Source of the DNA: Streptomyces sp. R41
Lineage (GTDB): Bacteria; Actinomycetota; Actinomycetes; Streptomycetales; Streptomycetaceae
NCBI RefSeq assembly: GCF_041053055.1
Contig: NZ_CP163443.1
Location: 2,108,001-2,172,000, forward strand
Direction: 5' to 3'
Length of the DNA stretch: 64,000 bases
Under the pieces are notes generated by a model. It had not been told where the DNA came from and made no database searches. It worked only from the letters and a program-made list of their open reading frames with translations. Within the stretch, counting starts at the first letter, position 1. Every line of letters begins with the position of its first letter. Positions 34,315 through 44,491 of the stretch are shown one piece after another. Made by a program: the position numbers and the translations under genes.

Positions 34315-34860
34315 ATGGCGGCCACGGAGGAGAACGGGACGGTACCTCAGGAGAAGAAGCCGACTGACGAGAAGCCGGTGGCTCGGAATCCGGTGGGAGA
34401 GAAGGCCACGGAAGAGAAGTCAGGCGCAGAGCGGCCAGCGAAGAACAAGCGGACGCGGCTCATCAGCGGCCCGGGCATGCTGCTGCTCTGGCTGTACGGC
34501 GTGATGGTCGTCGGCGCCGTCTCGCGCTCGGCCGTGCAGATCTCGACCGAGTTCGACAAGGCTCCGCTCGCCTACTCGCTGTCCGCGGTCGCGGGCGTCG
34601 TCTACGGCTTCATCACGTACTCGCTCGTGCGCGGCGGTGAGACGGCCCGCAAGGCGGCGCTGGTGTGCTGCGCCGCCGAGCTCGCGGGCGTACTGACCGT
34701 CGGGACCTGGACGCTGGTGGAGCCGTCCGCCTTCCCCGACGCCACGGTGTGGTCGGACTACGGGATGGGCTATCTGTTCATCCCGGTGCTGCTGCCGCTG
34801 TCGGCGATGTACTGGCTGCGCAAGGCGCGTGCCGCCGGTTCGGTAACCCCGGTTCAGTAA
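34315..34860 (+). CDS. membrane protein with charged Lys/Glu-rich N-terminus
   Basis: The product is 181 residues. The first 50 residues are a Lys/Glu/Pro-rich tail with repeats of the EEK/EKP type (EKKPTDEKPVARNPVGEKAT). Four spans follow, from LLLWLYGVMVVGAVSRSAV to FIPVLLPLSAMYWLRKA. The tail is probably disordered and cytoplasmic. It follows the 119-residue membrane protein by one base. Function unknown for both. Confidence 0.78.
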   Translation: MAATEENGTVPQEKKPTDEKPVARNPVGEKATEEKSGAERPAKNKRTRLISGPGMLLLWLYGVMVVGAVSRSAVQISTEFDKAPLAYSLSAVAGVVYGFITYSLVRGGETARKAALVCCAAELAGVLTVGTWTLVEPSAFPDATVWSDYGMGYLFIPVLLPLSAMYWLRKARAAGSVTPVQ

Positions 34861-34878
34861 CCGCACATTCGCTGGCAG

Positions 34879-35382
34879 CTACGCGCTGGCCACGAACGCG
34901 CCCGCCTCGGCACCCTTCGCCAGGGTCACCAGTGTGAGCCGCTCGTCGACGCGCTCCTGGGAGACCGGGGCGTAGCCGTGCTTGCGGTAGAGGCGGAGAT
35001 TGCGCTCGCTGCGGTGGCCCGTGAAGAGCTGGAAGGACTTGGCCGCGCCGTCCTCGCCGAGCCGGGCCTCGATCGCGGCGAGCAGGCGTCCGCCGAGGCC
35101 GTGGCTCTGCATGCGCGGGTGGACGATGAGCTTGTTGATGCGGGCCGTGCCGTCGGGGTCGACGGCGCCACGGACCGAGGCCACCACCTCTTCTCCGAGC
35201 CGGGCCACCAGCACGGTGCCGCCCGCCAGTTCCGCCCTGAGGGAGTCGAGCGGCTGTGTGAGCGGCTCGATGCCGTAGTCGCCGTACAGCTCGGCCTCGC
35301 TCTGGTAGCAGAGGTACTGCAGCTTGAGGATCTGCTCTGCGTCCTGCTCGGTCGCCGCCGAGATGGTCACGCTCATGCCCAT
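34879..35382 (-). CDS. GNAT acetyltransferase
   Basis: The product is 167 residues from ATG 35382. The GNAT core has INKLIVHPRMQSHGLGGRLLA (acetyl-CoA loop QSHGLGGRL) and the closing ERNLRLYRKHGYAPVS. The substrate is unknown. A GGGAGG ribosome site precedes the start; a second ATG six bases later is possible. It ends 18 bases from the convergent membrane-protein gene. Confidence 0.85.
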   Translation of the reverse strand: MGMSVTISAATEQDAEQILKLQYLCYQSEAELYGDYGIEPLTQPLDSLRAELAGGTVLVARLGEEVVASVRGAVDPDGTARINKLIVHPRMQSHGLGGRLLAAIEARLGEDGAAKSFQLFTGHRSERNLRLYRKHGYAPVSQERVDERLTLVTLAKGAEAGAFVASA

Positions 35383-35439
35383 GTGTGCATGCCTCCCGCT
35401 CACCTGTTCACCGGATGTCCCTCACTCCTATCCCCGCCG

Positions 35440-35934
35440 TCAGCGGGCCGCAACCTCCACCGTGAGCAATCGCCGCAGACATCCCAGGCATCTGGAACGT
35501 TCCGGGCCAAGACTGCCCTGTGAGATACCCAACTCCCCTGCGATCTCCTGGTAGGTGAGGTCCTTCGGGGAGAGCAGTGCCGCCACCAGGCTCGGGCAGC
35601 GGCCGGGCAGGCGTCGTACGGCGGCGTGCAGCGCGCGGCGGCGGTCGGCGGTCATCGCCTCCTGTTCCGGGCCGGGACCGCGTTCGTCGGCGGGTTCGGA
35701 GGCATACGGCTGTTCAATGCGGGCCGTACGGCGGCTGCGGCGGGCCTCCGAGCGCACGGCGCGGCGCAGCCAGCCCTGCGGATCAACCGGTGGGCCCTCG
35801 CTGTCGAGTCGCTCCAGGAGGCGCAGCCAGACGGCCTGTTCCAGGTCGCTCTGCTCGGCGCCGGACGCATACGCCTCGGCCGAGGCCTCGGCGGCGAGGA
35901 GGGGGCGCAGCGTGGCCACCATGTCGTGTGTCAT
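35440..35934 (-). CDS. ECF-type sigma factor-like protein
   Basis: The product is about 164 residues. A reduced region 2 (DLEQAVWLRLLERL, then GWLRRAVRSEARRSRR) and a region 4 helix-turn-helix (LTYQEIAGELGISQGSLGPERSRCLGCLRRLL) are visible, with the linker expected for ECF sigma factors. Cys residues in the last helix (RCLGCL) are unusual and could be redox-sensitive. No anti-sigma gene is adjacent. The start is uncertain (ATG 35943, 35934 or 35922), none with a clear ribosome site. Confidence 0.8.
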   Translation of the reverse strand: MTHDMVATLRPLLAAEASAEAYASGAEQSDLEQAVWLRLLERLDSEGPPVDPQGWLRRAVRSEARRSRRTARIEQPYASEPADERGPGPEQEAMTADRRRALHAAVRRLPGRCPSLVAALLSPKDLTYQEIAGELGISQGSLGPERSRCLGCLRRLLTVEVAAR

Positions 35935-36025
35935 ATGCGGCACGACGCGGCCGCCCCGGCGCGAGGTTGCCGGAGCGGCCGACTGTCACCCCAATCGGGG
36001 TGGCGGGGTCATCCGTTGACGCGGG

Positions 36026-37192
36026 TCATCCGTCGAGGAAGTCCGCGCGGGCGAGCAGCGCGGTGTCCGCGTTGTCGGAGAAGACGCCGTCGATGCCCGT
36101 CTCGAAGTAGGTCTGGAACGCGCCGAAGGCGTCCCCGTAGGCGGTCGGGTCGGTGCCCTTGCGGAAGTTCGCGGGCAGGAAGGGGTTCTCGTTGCGCATG
36201 GTGTACGGGTGCAGGATCAGGCCCCGCTTGTGCGCGTCGGACACGAGCGTGGTCGGCGTGGTGAGGTTGCCGCTCGCGTCCTTCGGGATGACCAGGTCGA
36301 GGGTCGGGCCGATGCCCTGCGCGTAGCCGGCGATCTCCCTGAGGCCCTTGGGGGTGATCAGGTCGGCGACCGTGCGCGGGTCGCCCGCCTCGACGAAGTC
36401 CCAGGGGCGGCTGGTCGCGGTGGAGAGCAGGACGACCAGGGGGTTGTCGACGAGCTCGTTCAGCCGCTGGATGCTGGTCGGCTCGAACGACTGGAGGATG
36501 ACCGGCGAGTTCCGCTTGTCCTTGCCGTACTTGTGCAGCAGCTTGGCCACCCGCTCCTCCAGGCCGAGGCCCAGCTTGCGGAAGTAGGTGGGGTGCTTGG
36601 TCTCGGGGTAGATCCAGACCTGCTTGCCGCGCCTGCGGGTCTGCTCGTCCTGCCAGCGGAGCACCTCTTCGAAGGTGGGGATCTCCCAGCGGCCGTTGTA
36701 GAGGGTGTTGTGCGGGCGGTTGGCCGGGATGCGCTCGACGGCGCGCAGGGTCTTCAGCTCGGCGAGCGTGAAGTCCTCGGTGAACCAGCCCGTCGTGGCG
36801 ACCCCGTCGAGGGTCTTGGTGGTCTTGCGGTCGGCGAACTCGGGGTGTGCCGAGACATCCGTGGTCCCGCCGATCTCCGGCTCGTGGCGGCATACGAGGT
36901 GGCCGTCCTTGGTGGGCACCAGGTCGCCCGCCTCGACGATGTCCGCGCCCATGTCGAGGGCCAGCTGGTACGAGCCGAAGGTGTGCTCCGGCCGGTAGCC
37001 GCTGGCCCCGCGGTGCCCGATGATCGTCGGCACGGGCAGGCTCTTCAGGCCGCCGTCCCCGTGCTGCGCGTCGGCGGCTCTCGCCGTGCCCGCCGTGCCC
37101 AGTGCCGCCACGCCCGCGCCGAGCACCGCCGCGCCGAGCAGCGCCCGCCGTCCGGTCCCGCGTGTCCGCTCGTCCGACTCCTGCGTTCCCAT
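36026..37192 (-). CDS. glycerophosphodiester phosphodiesterase, Tat-secreted
   Basis: The product is 388 residues. The twin-arginine signal (GRRALLGAAVLGAGVAAL) ends near ARA about residue 38. The GDPD TIM barrel has IIGHRGASGYRPEHTFGSY, the metal-binding EAGDLVPTKDGHLVCRHEP, and WIYPETKHP. It hydrolyses glycerophosphodiesters from lipids or teichoic acids outside the cell, supplying glycerol-3-phosphate and phosphate. ATG at 37192; longer in-frame starts lie in the promoter region. Confidence 0.92.
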   Translation of the reverse strand: MGTQESDERTRGTGRRALLGAAVLGAGVAALGTAGTARAADAQHGDGGLKSLPVPTIIGHRGASGYRPEHTFGSYQLALDMGADIVEAGDLVPTKDGHLVCRHEPEIGGTTDVSAHPEFADRKTTKTLDGVATTGWFTEDFTLAELKTLRAVERIPANRPHNTLYNGRWEIPTFEEVLRWQDEQTRRRGKQVWIYPETKHPTYFRKLGLGLEERVAKLLHKYGKDKRNSPVILQSFEPTSIQRLNELVDNPLVVLLSTATSRPWDFVEAGDPRTVADLITPKGLREIAGYAQGIGPTLDLVIPKDASGNLTTPTTLVSDAHKRGLILHPYTMRNENPFLPANFRKGTDPTAYGDAFGAFQTYFETGIDGVFSDNADTALLARADFLDG

Positions 37193-37594
37193 GAGCGCCT
37201 CCGTCGTCCTGTCTTCGCCAGTGCGGGCCGATCGTAGAGGCGCGCCCGTGACGGGCGGGAGACGTCGTCGGGAACACGGGGGTGACGCTGGATGTCGTAC
37301 GAGGACAGAGTTCTGACGATCCGTCCGCTTGGCCCCGGCCGGATCGGGTACGCGGCGATTGGGCCCTCCGGGCGATGTCGGGTACGCGCCCACTGGGCCT
37401 GACGGGCGATGTCCGTCACATCGTGGCGGTCACGTTACGCGCGGCCGACGGAGCGACACCGCAGGTAAAGCTGCGTCAACAGTGCGTAAGACCTCGGTGA
37501 ACCCGATGTGCCCGATGTGCAATACCCCGGGGGGCGCGAGTATCGTCCTCACCTGCACAGACTTCATACCGATCCCTTGACACCGGAGGGCCCG
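37193..37594. other. divergent promoter region with 34-bp tandem repeat
   Basis: 402 bases lie between the GDPD and PlsC-like genes, and no gene is supported. Two 34-bp units stand in tandem at 37346-37379 and 37380-37413, each starting GGGTACGCG and ending GGGCGATGTC with a variable middle. Copies one after the other upstream of both promoters could be regulator sites. Confidence 0.6.
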
Positions 37595-38266
37595 TTGTCC
37601 CGCTTCGCGCTCATCAAGGCAGTGCTCGGACCGATCATGCGCCTGATGTTCCGCCCACGGGTGGAGGGCGTGGAGCACATCCCGGGCGACGGTCCCGTCA
37701 TCCTGGCCGGCAACCACCTCACGTTCATCGACTCGATGATCCTTCCGCTCGTCTGCGACCGGCAGGTGTTCTTCATCGGCAAGGACGAGTACGTCACCGG
37801 CAAGGGCTTCAAGGGCCGTCTGATGGCCTGGTTCTTCACCGGCGTCGGCATGATCCCGGTGGACCGGGACGGCGCGAACGGCGGTGTCGCGGCGCTGATG
37901 ACCGGCCGCCGTGTCCTGGAGGAGGGCAAGGTCTTCGGGATCTACCCCGAGGGCACGCGCTCCCCCGACGGCCGCCTGTACCGCGGCCGCACCGGCATCG
38001 CCCGGCTGACCCTGATGACCGGCGCCCCGGTCGTGCCGTTCGCGATGATCGGCACGGACAAGCTGCAGCCGGGCGGGGCGGGGATGCCGCGGCCCGGCCG
38101 CGTCACGGTTCGCTTCGGCGAGGCCATGGAGTTCTCGCGCTACGAGGGCATGGACCGTGACCGGTATGTGCTGCGGGCCGTGACCGACTCCGTCATGACC
38201 GAGGTCATGCGGCTCTCGGGTCAGGAGTACGTGGACATGTACGCCACGAAGGCGAAGGCCGCGTAG
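37595..38266 (+). CDS. 1-acyl-glycerol-3-phosphate acyltransferase-like (PlsC)
   Basis: The product is 223 residues. The acyltransferase block NHLTFID (catalytic HX4D), IGKDEYVT, and YPEGTRSPDGRLYRGRTGIARL (substrate-binding block) are intact. It adds the second acyl chain in phospholipid synthesis at the membrane face. The start is TTG at 37595, supported by GGAGGG seven bases upstream and by family length. Another acyl acceptor is possible, since actinobacteria carry several paralogues. Confidence 0.88.
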   Translation: MSRFALIKAVLGPIMRLMFRPRVEGVEHIPGDGPVILAGNHLTFIDSMILPLVCDRQVFFIGKDEYVTGKGFKGRLMAWFFTGVGMIPVDRDGANGGVAALMTGRRVLEEGKVFGIYPEGTRSPDGRLYRGRTGIARLTLMTGAPVVPFAMIGTDKLQPGGAGMPRPGRVTVRFGEAMEFSRYEGMDRDRYVLRAVTDSVMTEVMRLSGQEYVDMYATKAKAA

Positions 38267-38326
38267 CGCCTCCGGCCGACTGCCGGTTTTCGGGTGCGGC
38301 TGCGCTGGCTGGTCGCGCCGTTCCCC

Positions 38327-38343
38327 GCGCCCCTGAGGGGCGC
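38327..38343. terminator. hairpin between PlsC-like and MFS genes
   Basis: GCGCCCC/GGGGCGC flank TGA, in an 82-base convergent gap that also holds the GGTCGCGCCGTTCCCCGCGC element common between Streptomyces genes. Confidence 0.6.
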
Positions 38344-38348
38344 TTCCA

Positions 38349-39872
38349 CTACGGCGTGCTTTCCAGGCGCTGTCCCCTCAGCAGGAACCATGCCGCCACC
38401 GCCGTGGCGAGCAGTACCACCGCGCCGCCGCCCGCCGCGAGCGTGAGGCCGTCGACGAAGGACTCGCGGGCCGCGTTCAGCAGGGCCTCGGAGGTGTGGG
38501 CGGGGAGACCCTGTGCCGCCTCCACCGCACCGCCGAGCGACTCGTGGGCCGCGGCAGGTGTGCCCGCCGGGCCGGTGAACCCCGCGTAGACGCCGGTCAC
38601 GATGGAGCCGAGCAGGGCGATGCCGAGGGCGGCGCCGAGTTCGTACGCCGTCTCGGAAACCGCGGACGCGGCGCCCGCCTGCTCCTTGGGCACGCTGGAG
38701 AGGATCACGTCGGCGGTGACGGTGAACGAGAAGCCCGCGCCGATGCCGACGACCAGCAGGGCGGCGCCGAGCAGCGGATAGCCCGTGGACTGGCTCAACA
38801 GGGTGAGCGAACCGAGCGCCAGACCCACCGCGGCGAGACCGCCGGAGACCACGGCGCGCACCGAGAACCGCCGCGCGAACGTGCCCGCGACCAGACCCGT
38901 CGCCACCGCGCCGACGGCGGCGGGAACTTCGGCGAGCCCGGCCTCGAACGGCCCCCTGCCCTGCACGAGTTGCAGGTACTGGGAGAGGAAGAAGACGAGC
39001 CCGGACAGGCCGAGGACGGTGAAGAGGTCCGCGAGCACCGCTCCGGAGAAGCCCCGGTTGCGGAACAGCCGTACGTCCAACAGCGGTGCGGGCAGCGTGA
39101 GTTGGCGGCGCACGAACCAGTACAGGGCGGCGGCACCGAACAGACCGGTGGCCACCGGCTGCCAGCCGAGACCGTGCGCGGCGGCTTCCTTCACCGCGTA
39201 CACGACGCCGATCATGCCGACGAGCGAGAGGGCGACGCTGGACAGGTCCCAGGGCCCGGGGTTCGGGTTCTTCGACTCGGGCAGCAGCCTGCTGCCGACG
39301 AGGACGAGGACGATCATCACCGGGAGGTTGATGAGGAAGACGGAACCCCACCAGAAGTGTTCGAGCAGGAATCCTCCGGCGACCGGCCCGACTGCCGTAC
39401 CGGCGGAGGCGGTCGCACCCCAGATGCCGACGGCGAGGCTGCGCTCGCGCGGGTCGTGGAAGAGGTTGCGGATCAGGGCGAGTGTGGCGGGCATCAGGGT
39501 CGCGCCCGCGACGCCGAGCAGCGCCCGCGCCAGGATCATCAACTCCGGTGTCGTGGCATAGGCGTTGAGCACCGATATCAGACCGAACGCCGTGGCGCCG
39601 ACGAGCAGCAGCTTCTTGCGGCCGATGCGGTCGCCGAGGCTGCCCATGGAGACGAGCAGACCGGCGATGACGAACGAGTAGACGTCACCGATCCACAGGA
39701 GCTGCGTGCCCGAGGGCTTCAGGTCCTCACTGATGTACGGCGTCGCGAGGCCGAGGACGGTCGCGTCGACGGCTACAAGGAGCACGGCGAGGATCAACAC
39801 CGAGAGCGCAGCCCAACGGCCCGGGCGCTTCTCCACCGCCGCCGTCGATACCGGCTGCAGGGTGCTGGTCAT
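38349..39872 (-). CDS. MFS drug efflux transporter (DHA2, 14-span type)
   Basis: The product is 507 residues with about 14 spans. Motif A is GSLGDRIGRKKLLLVG; motif C-like glycines are in GATASAGTAVGPVAGGFLLE. Such pumps export drugs or own secondary metabolites using the proton gradient. The ATG overlaps the stop of the TetR gene by four bases (ATGA), so regulator and pump are one transcript and TetR controls itself and the pump. Substrate unknown. Confidence 0.92.
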   Translation of the reverse strand: MTSTLQPVSTAAVEKRPGRWAALSVLILAVLLVAVDATVLGLATPYISEDLKPSGTQLLWIGDVYSFVIAGLLVSMGSLGDRIGRKKLLLVGATAFGLISVLNAYATTPELMILARALLGVAGATLMPATLALIRNLFHDPRERSLAVGIWGATASAGTAVGPVAGGFLLEHFWWGSVFLINLPVMIVLVLVGSRLLPESKNPNPGPWDLSSVALSLVGMIGVVYAVKEAAAHGLGWQPVATGLFGAAALYWFVRRQLTLPAPLLDVRLFRNRGFSGAVLADLFTVLGLSGLVFFLSQYLQLVQGRGPFEAGLAEVPAAVGAVATGLVAGTFARRFSVRAVVSGGLAAVGLALGSLTLLSQSTGYPLLGAALLVVGIGAGFSFTVTADVILSSVPKEQAGAASAVSETAYELGAALGIALLGSIVTGVYAGFTGPAGTPAAAHESLGGAVEAAQGLPAHTSEALLNAARESFVDGLTLAAGGGAVVLLATAVAAWFLLRGQRLESTP

Positions 39873-40420
39873 GATTCCTCTCTCCGTAGTGCGCCGCCGA
39901 GCAGCAGCTCGACGATCATGTAGTGGAAGTCCTTGGCGGCGACCCGGCCCTCGGTCACGGCCCACGCCCCCGAGGCCATCAGTCCGTACAGCGCCTCGGT
40001 GAGCCAGGCCGGGCTGAGGTCGATGCGGAACTCGCCGCTCTCCTGACCGCGCCGGAACAGGGCGGCCATCCGCCCGTCCAGCCGGGCCCAGCCCTCGTTC
40101 TGCTCCTCGCCCTCGAACAGCTGGTTCTCGGTGTAGAGGAAGGCGAGCAGTCCGGCCGCTCTTTCGAGCTCCTTCACCAGGCGGCGCACGGCCTCCTGGG
40201 CGGTGTCCTCGTCGAGGCGGGCGGCGTCCAGGGCTGCCTCGCACTCCTGGATGCCGAGCGACTCCAGCGCCCGTACGAGCGCGTCGCGGCCCGCGAACTG
40301 GCGGTGCAGCGTGGCCCGGCTGATCCCGGCCGCCTTGGCGACCTCGTCCATGGTGGCGGTGGATTTGCGGGTGAGCAGGGCGGCTGCGCTGCGCAGCACG
40401 TGGTCACGGTCGACGGCCAT
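39869..40420 (-). CDS. TetR-family repressor of the adjacent efflux pump
   Basis: The product is 183 residues. The N-terminal helix-turn-helix is TMDEVAKAAGISRATLHRQF (about 23-42). The C-terminal ligand domain has a SetR/TetR-C-like helical pattern. ATG 40420 is chosen because a longer start would read through the operator. A 20-bp palindrome lies 19 bases upstream, so autorepression is likely, with derepression of the pump by its substrate. Confidence 0.9.
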   Translation of the reverse strand: MAVDRDHVLRSAAALLTRKSTATMDEVAKAAGISRATLHRQFAGRDALVRALESLGIQECEAALDAARLDEDTAQEAVRRLVKELERAAGLLAFLYTENQLFEGEEQNEGWARLDGRMAALFRRGQESGEFRIDLSPAWLTEALYGLMASGAWAVTEGRVAAKDFHYMIVELLLGGALRREES

Positions 40421-40438
40421 GAGGCAATGATAGACCAC

Positions 40439-40478
40439 ATGAGACATCTTTGTCTCATTGAATACATGCGTGTCTCAT
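40439..40478. promoter_or_regulatory. TetR operator with an extra half-site
   Basis: A perfect 8-bp inverted repeat, ATGAGACA-TCTT-TGTCTCAT, lies at 40439-40458, and a third TGTCTCAT is at 40471-40478, exactly 20 bp from the second. The AT-rich centre stands out in this GC-rich DNA. It sits just upstream of the tetR start. Confidence 0.85.
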
Positions 40479-40502
40479 CGACCGGTGTCAGTCGGGAGAT
40501 GC

Positions 40503-41474
40503 TCAGTGCCAGGGCAGCTGTCCGCGCCGCTCCCAGTACGCCTGCGGATCCTCCACGAGCGCGGCGAGCCGGGACAGCTGGTCGTCGTCGAGGTCGACGA
40601 CCGCGGCGTGCAGATTCGAGGCGAGCTGGTTGGCGGTGGCCGCCCCGGAGAGCACGACACCGACCCAGGGTTGGCGCAGGATCACCGCCAGGGCCACCGC
40701 GTCACAGCCCAGGGACGTCTCCGCGGCGACGGCCTTCAGGGCGTCCGGCGCATACGGCCCCGCGAGCCGGCCGTTGGCCACGCCCTCCTTGACGATCACC
40801 GTCAGCCCGGCGTCGTGGGCCTCGGCCAATGCGGGCGCGGCCGAGGTCTCCAGCACGTTGTACGTGGCCTGCACCGTGCGGAAGAGCGGTTCGTCGTCCA
40901 CCGTCACGGCCAGCGCGGCGCGGATGGCGTCGGCCTGAGTGGGCCCGCTGGTGGAGAAGCCGATCGAGAGACCTTGCGCGGCCGCTTCGGCGAGCTTGGC
41001 GTGGAGTTCCTTGTCTGTGAGGGCCGGGCTGTCCGGGGTCACCGAGTGGATCTGATAGAGGTCGAGCCGGTCGCCGAGCAGCTCCGCCGTCTCGGCGCGC
41101 TGCCGCTCGTACGTGGCGAGGCTGTGGTCCTTGACCTCGTGCGCCTCGGCGTCGATGCGCCAGTCCGCCGTGTAGGTGTAGCCCCACTTGCTGCCGATCA
41201 CGACGTCGTCGATGTCGGGCCGGTGGTTCAGCCAGTCGGCGAGGAACTCCTCGGAGCGGCCGTAGGAGCGGGCGACGTCGAAGTAGCGCACGCCCTGGGC
41301 GTAGGCGGCTTCGAGGAGTTCATGGGTGCGCTCGCGCAGGGCGTCGACACTGCGGTCGGCCGGGAGGTCCTGTTCACGGCCCAGGTTGATGTAGCCGGGG
41401 CGGCCTACGGCGGCCAGGCCGAGGCCGATGTGGGCGGTGGCAGTCGTCGCTGCGGCCAGGCGGGCGAAGGGCAT
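40503..41474 (-). CDS. aldo/keto reductase
   Basis: The product is 323 residues, an (alpha/beta)8 NADPH-dependent reductase. Catalytic residues are visible: Asp and Tyr in FDVARSYGRSEEFLADW, Lys in VIGSKWGYTY, His in LYQIHSVTPDS. It reduces aldehydes or ketones, substrate unknown. ATG 41474. It ends about 25 bases from the TetR operator but is on the same strand upstream of tetR, so the two may share transcripts. Confidence 0.9.
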   Translation of the reverse strand: MPFARLAAATTATAHIGLGLAAVGRPGYINLGREQDLPADRSVDALRERTHELLEAAYAQGVRYFDVARSYGRSEEFLADWLNHRPDIDDVVIGSKWGYTYTADWRIDAEAHEVKDHSLATYERQRAETAELLGDRLDLYQIHSVTPDSPALTDKELHAKLAEAAAQGLSIGFSTSGPTQADAIRAALAVTVDDEPLFRTVQATYNVLETSAAPALAEAHDAGLTVIVKEGVANGRLAGPYAPDALKAVAAETSLGCDAVALAVILRQPWVGVVLSGAATANQLASNLHAAVVDLDDDQLSRLAALVEDPQAYWERRGQLPWH

Positions 41475-41550
41475 CGCGGGCTCCGTTCGGTCGGCTCCGT
41501 TACGGCTCCGGACCAACGTATCCCGCGATGTCCTTCTCGTACGCGACCTG

Positions 41551-43080
<1,530 letters not shown>

Positions 43081-43095
43081 CATTCACGCTACTGC

Positions 43096-44289
43096 TTACG
43101 CGAGGTCGCGCTTCGCCGCGATCTTCGACGACAGGCTGTAGATGTCGATGAAGCCCTTGGCCGCGGCCTGGTCGAACGAGTCGCCCGTGTCGTACGTCGC
43201 CAGGTTGAAGTCGTAGAGCGAGGTGTCGGAGCGCCGGCCGGTGACGACGGCGCGGCCGCCGTGCAGGGTCAGTCGGATGTCGCCGTTGACATGCTCGTTG
43301 GCCTCGTTGATGAAGCCGTCCAGGGCGCGCTTGAGCGGGGAGAACCACTGGCCGTCGTAGACCAGTTCGCCCCAGCGCTGCTCGACCTGCCGCTTGTAGC
43401 GGGCGAGTTCGCGCTCGACGGTGACGTTCTCCAGCTCCTGGTGGGCCGTGATCAGCGCGATCGCGCCCGGGGCCTCGTACACCTCGCGGGACTTGATGCC
43501 CACGAGCCGGTCCTCGACCATGTCGATCCGGCCGATGCCCTGGGCACCGGCGCGCTCGTTGAGCTGCTGAATGGCCTGGAGCACGGTGACGGGCTTGCCG
43601 TCGATGGCGACCGGGACGCCCTGCCTGAAGGAGATGATCACCTCGTCGGCCTCGCGGGACTCGGCCGGGTTGGAGGTGTACTCGTAGATGTCCTCGATCG
43701 GGGCGTTCCAGATGTCCTCCAGGAAGCCCGTCTCGACGGCGCGCCCGAAGACGTTCTGGTCGATGGAGTACGGGGACTTCTTGGTGGTGGCGATCGGGAG
43801 CTGCTTCTCCTCGCAGAAGGCGATCGCCTTGTCCCGGGTCATCGCGTAGTCACGGACGGGGGCGATGCACTTGAGGTCGGGGGCGAGGGCGACGATGCCG
43901 GCCTCGAACCGCACCTGGTCGTTGCCCTTGCCGGTGCAGCCGTGGGCGACCGTGGTGGCGCCGTGCTTCTGGGCGGCGGCGACGAGGTGCTTGACGATCG
44001 TCGGCCTGGAGAGGGCGGAGACCAGCGGGTAGCGGTCCATGTAGAGGGCGTTGGCCTTGATCGCCGGGAGGCAGTACTCATCGGCGAACTCGTCCTTGGC
44101 GTCCGCGACCTCGGCCTCGACGGCACCGCAGGCGAGCGCGCGCTTGCGGATGACGTCCAGGTCCTCGCCGCCCTGGCCGACGTCCACGGCAACGGCGATG
44201 ACCTCGGCGCCCGTCTCCTCGGCGATCCAGCCGATGGCGACGGAGGTGTCCAGACCGCCCGAGTAGGCGAGTACGACGCGCTCGGTCAC
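43096..44289 (-). CDS. argG: argininosuccinate synthase
   Basis: The product is 397 residues. The ATP-pyrophosphatase P-loop [17 protein letters not shown] is at the N-terminus; [13 protein letters not shown] and the citrulline/aspartate-binding [10 protein letters not shown] follow. It joins citrulline and aspartate. GTG at 44289, with GAGGAG upstream. It has its own promoter overlapped by ARG-box-like half-sites, and it lies directly next to argH. Confidence 0.96.
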   Translation of the reverse strand: MTERVVLAYSGGLDTSVAIGWIAEETGAEVIAVAVDVGQGGEDLDVIRKRALACGAVEAEVADAKDEFADEYCLPAIKANALYMDRYPLVSALSRPTIVKHLVAAAQKHGATTVAHGCTGKGNDQVRFEAGIVALAPDLKCIAPVRDYAMTRDKAIAFCEEKQLPIATTKKSPYSIDQNVFGRAVETGFLEDIWNAPIEDIYEYTSNPAESREADEVIISFRQGVPVAIDGKPVTVLQAIQQLNERAGAQGIGRIDMVEDRLVGIKSREVYEAPGAIALITAHQELENVTVERELARYKRQVEQRWGELVYDGQWFSPLKRALDGFINEANEHVNGDIRLTLHGGRAVVTGRRSDTSLYDFNLATYDTGDSFDQAAAKGFIDIYSLSSKIAAKRDLA

Positions 44290-44316
44290 GGGATTCTCCT
44301 CACAGTGCATTCGCTG

Positions 44317-44354
44317 ATATGCATGAGTATGCAGGGCTCTGCATGATTCGTCAA
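44317..44354 (-). promoter_or_regulatory. argG promoter with ARG boxes
   Basis: On the minus strand, TTGACG (44349-44354) and CATACT (44326-44331) are 17 bases apart. Around and over the -10 lie ATGCAG, TGCATA and ATGCATA half-sites, matching the TGCAT-type ARG boxes bound by actinobacterial ArgR. ArgR with arginine would therefore block RNA polymerase here. argR is 9.5 kb away in the argC operon. Confidence 0.75.
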
Positions 44355-44491
44355 TCCAGGGGTCGCCGACTCGGAAATCCCGGAAGCGATTGAACGCGTG
44401 AAACCGCTTTCTCGTACTTCACTCCGAACGCAGGCGCCGCGTTCGTCGATCCACTCCCGTGCACCCACTCCTGACCAAGTGAGGCTTCCGC

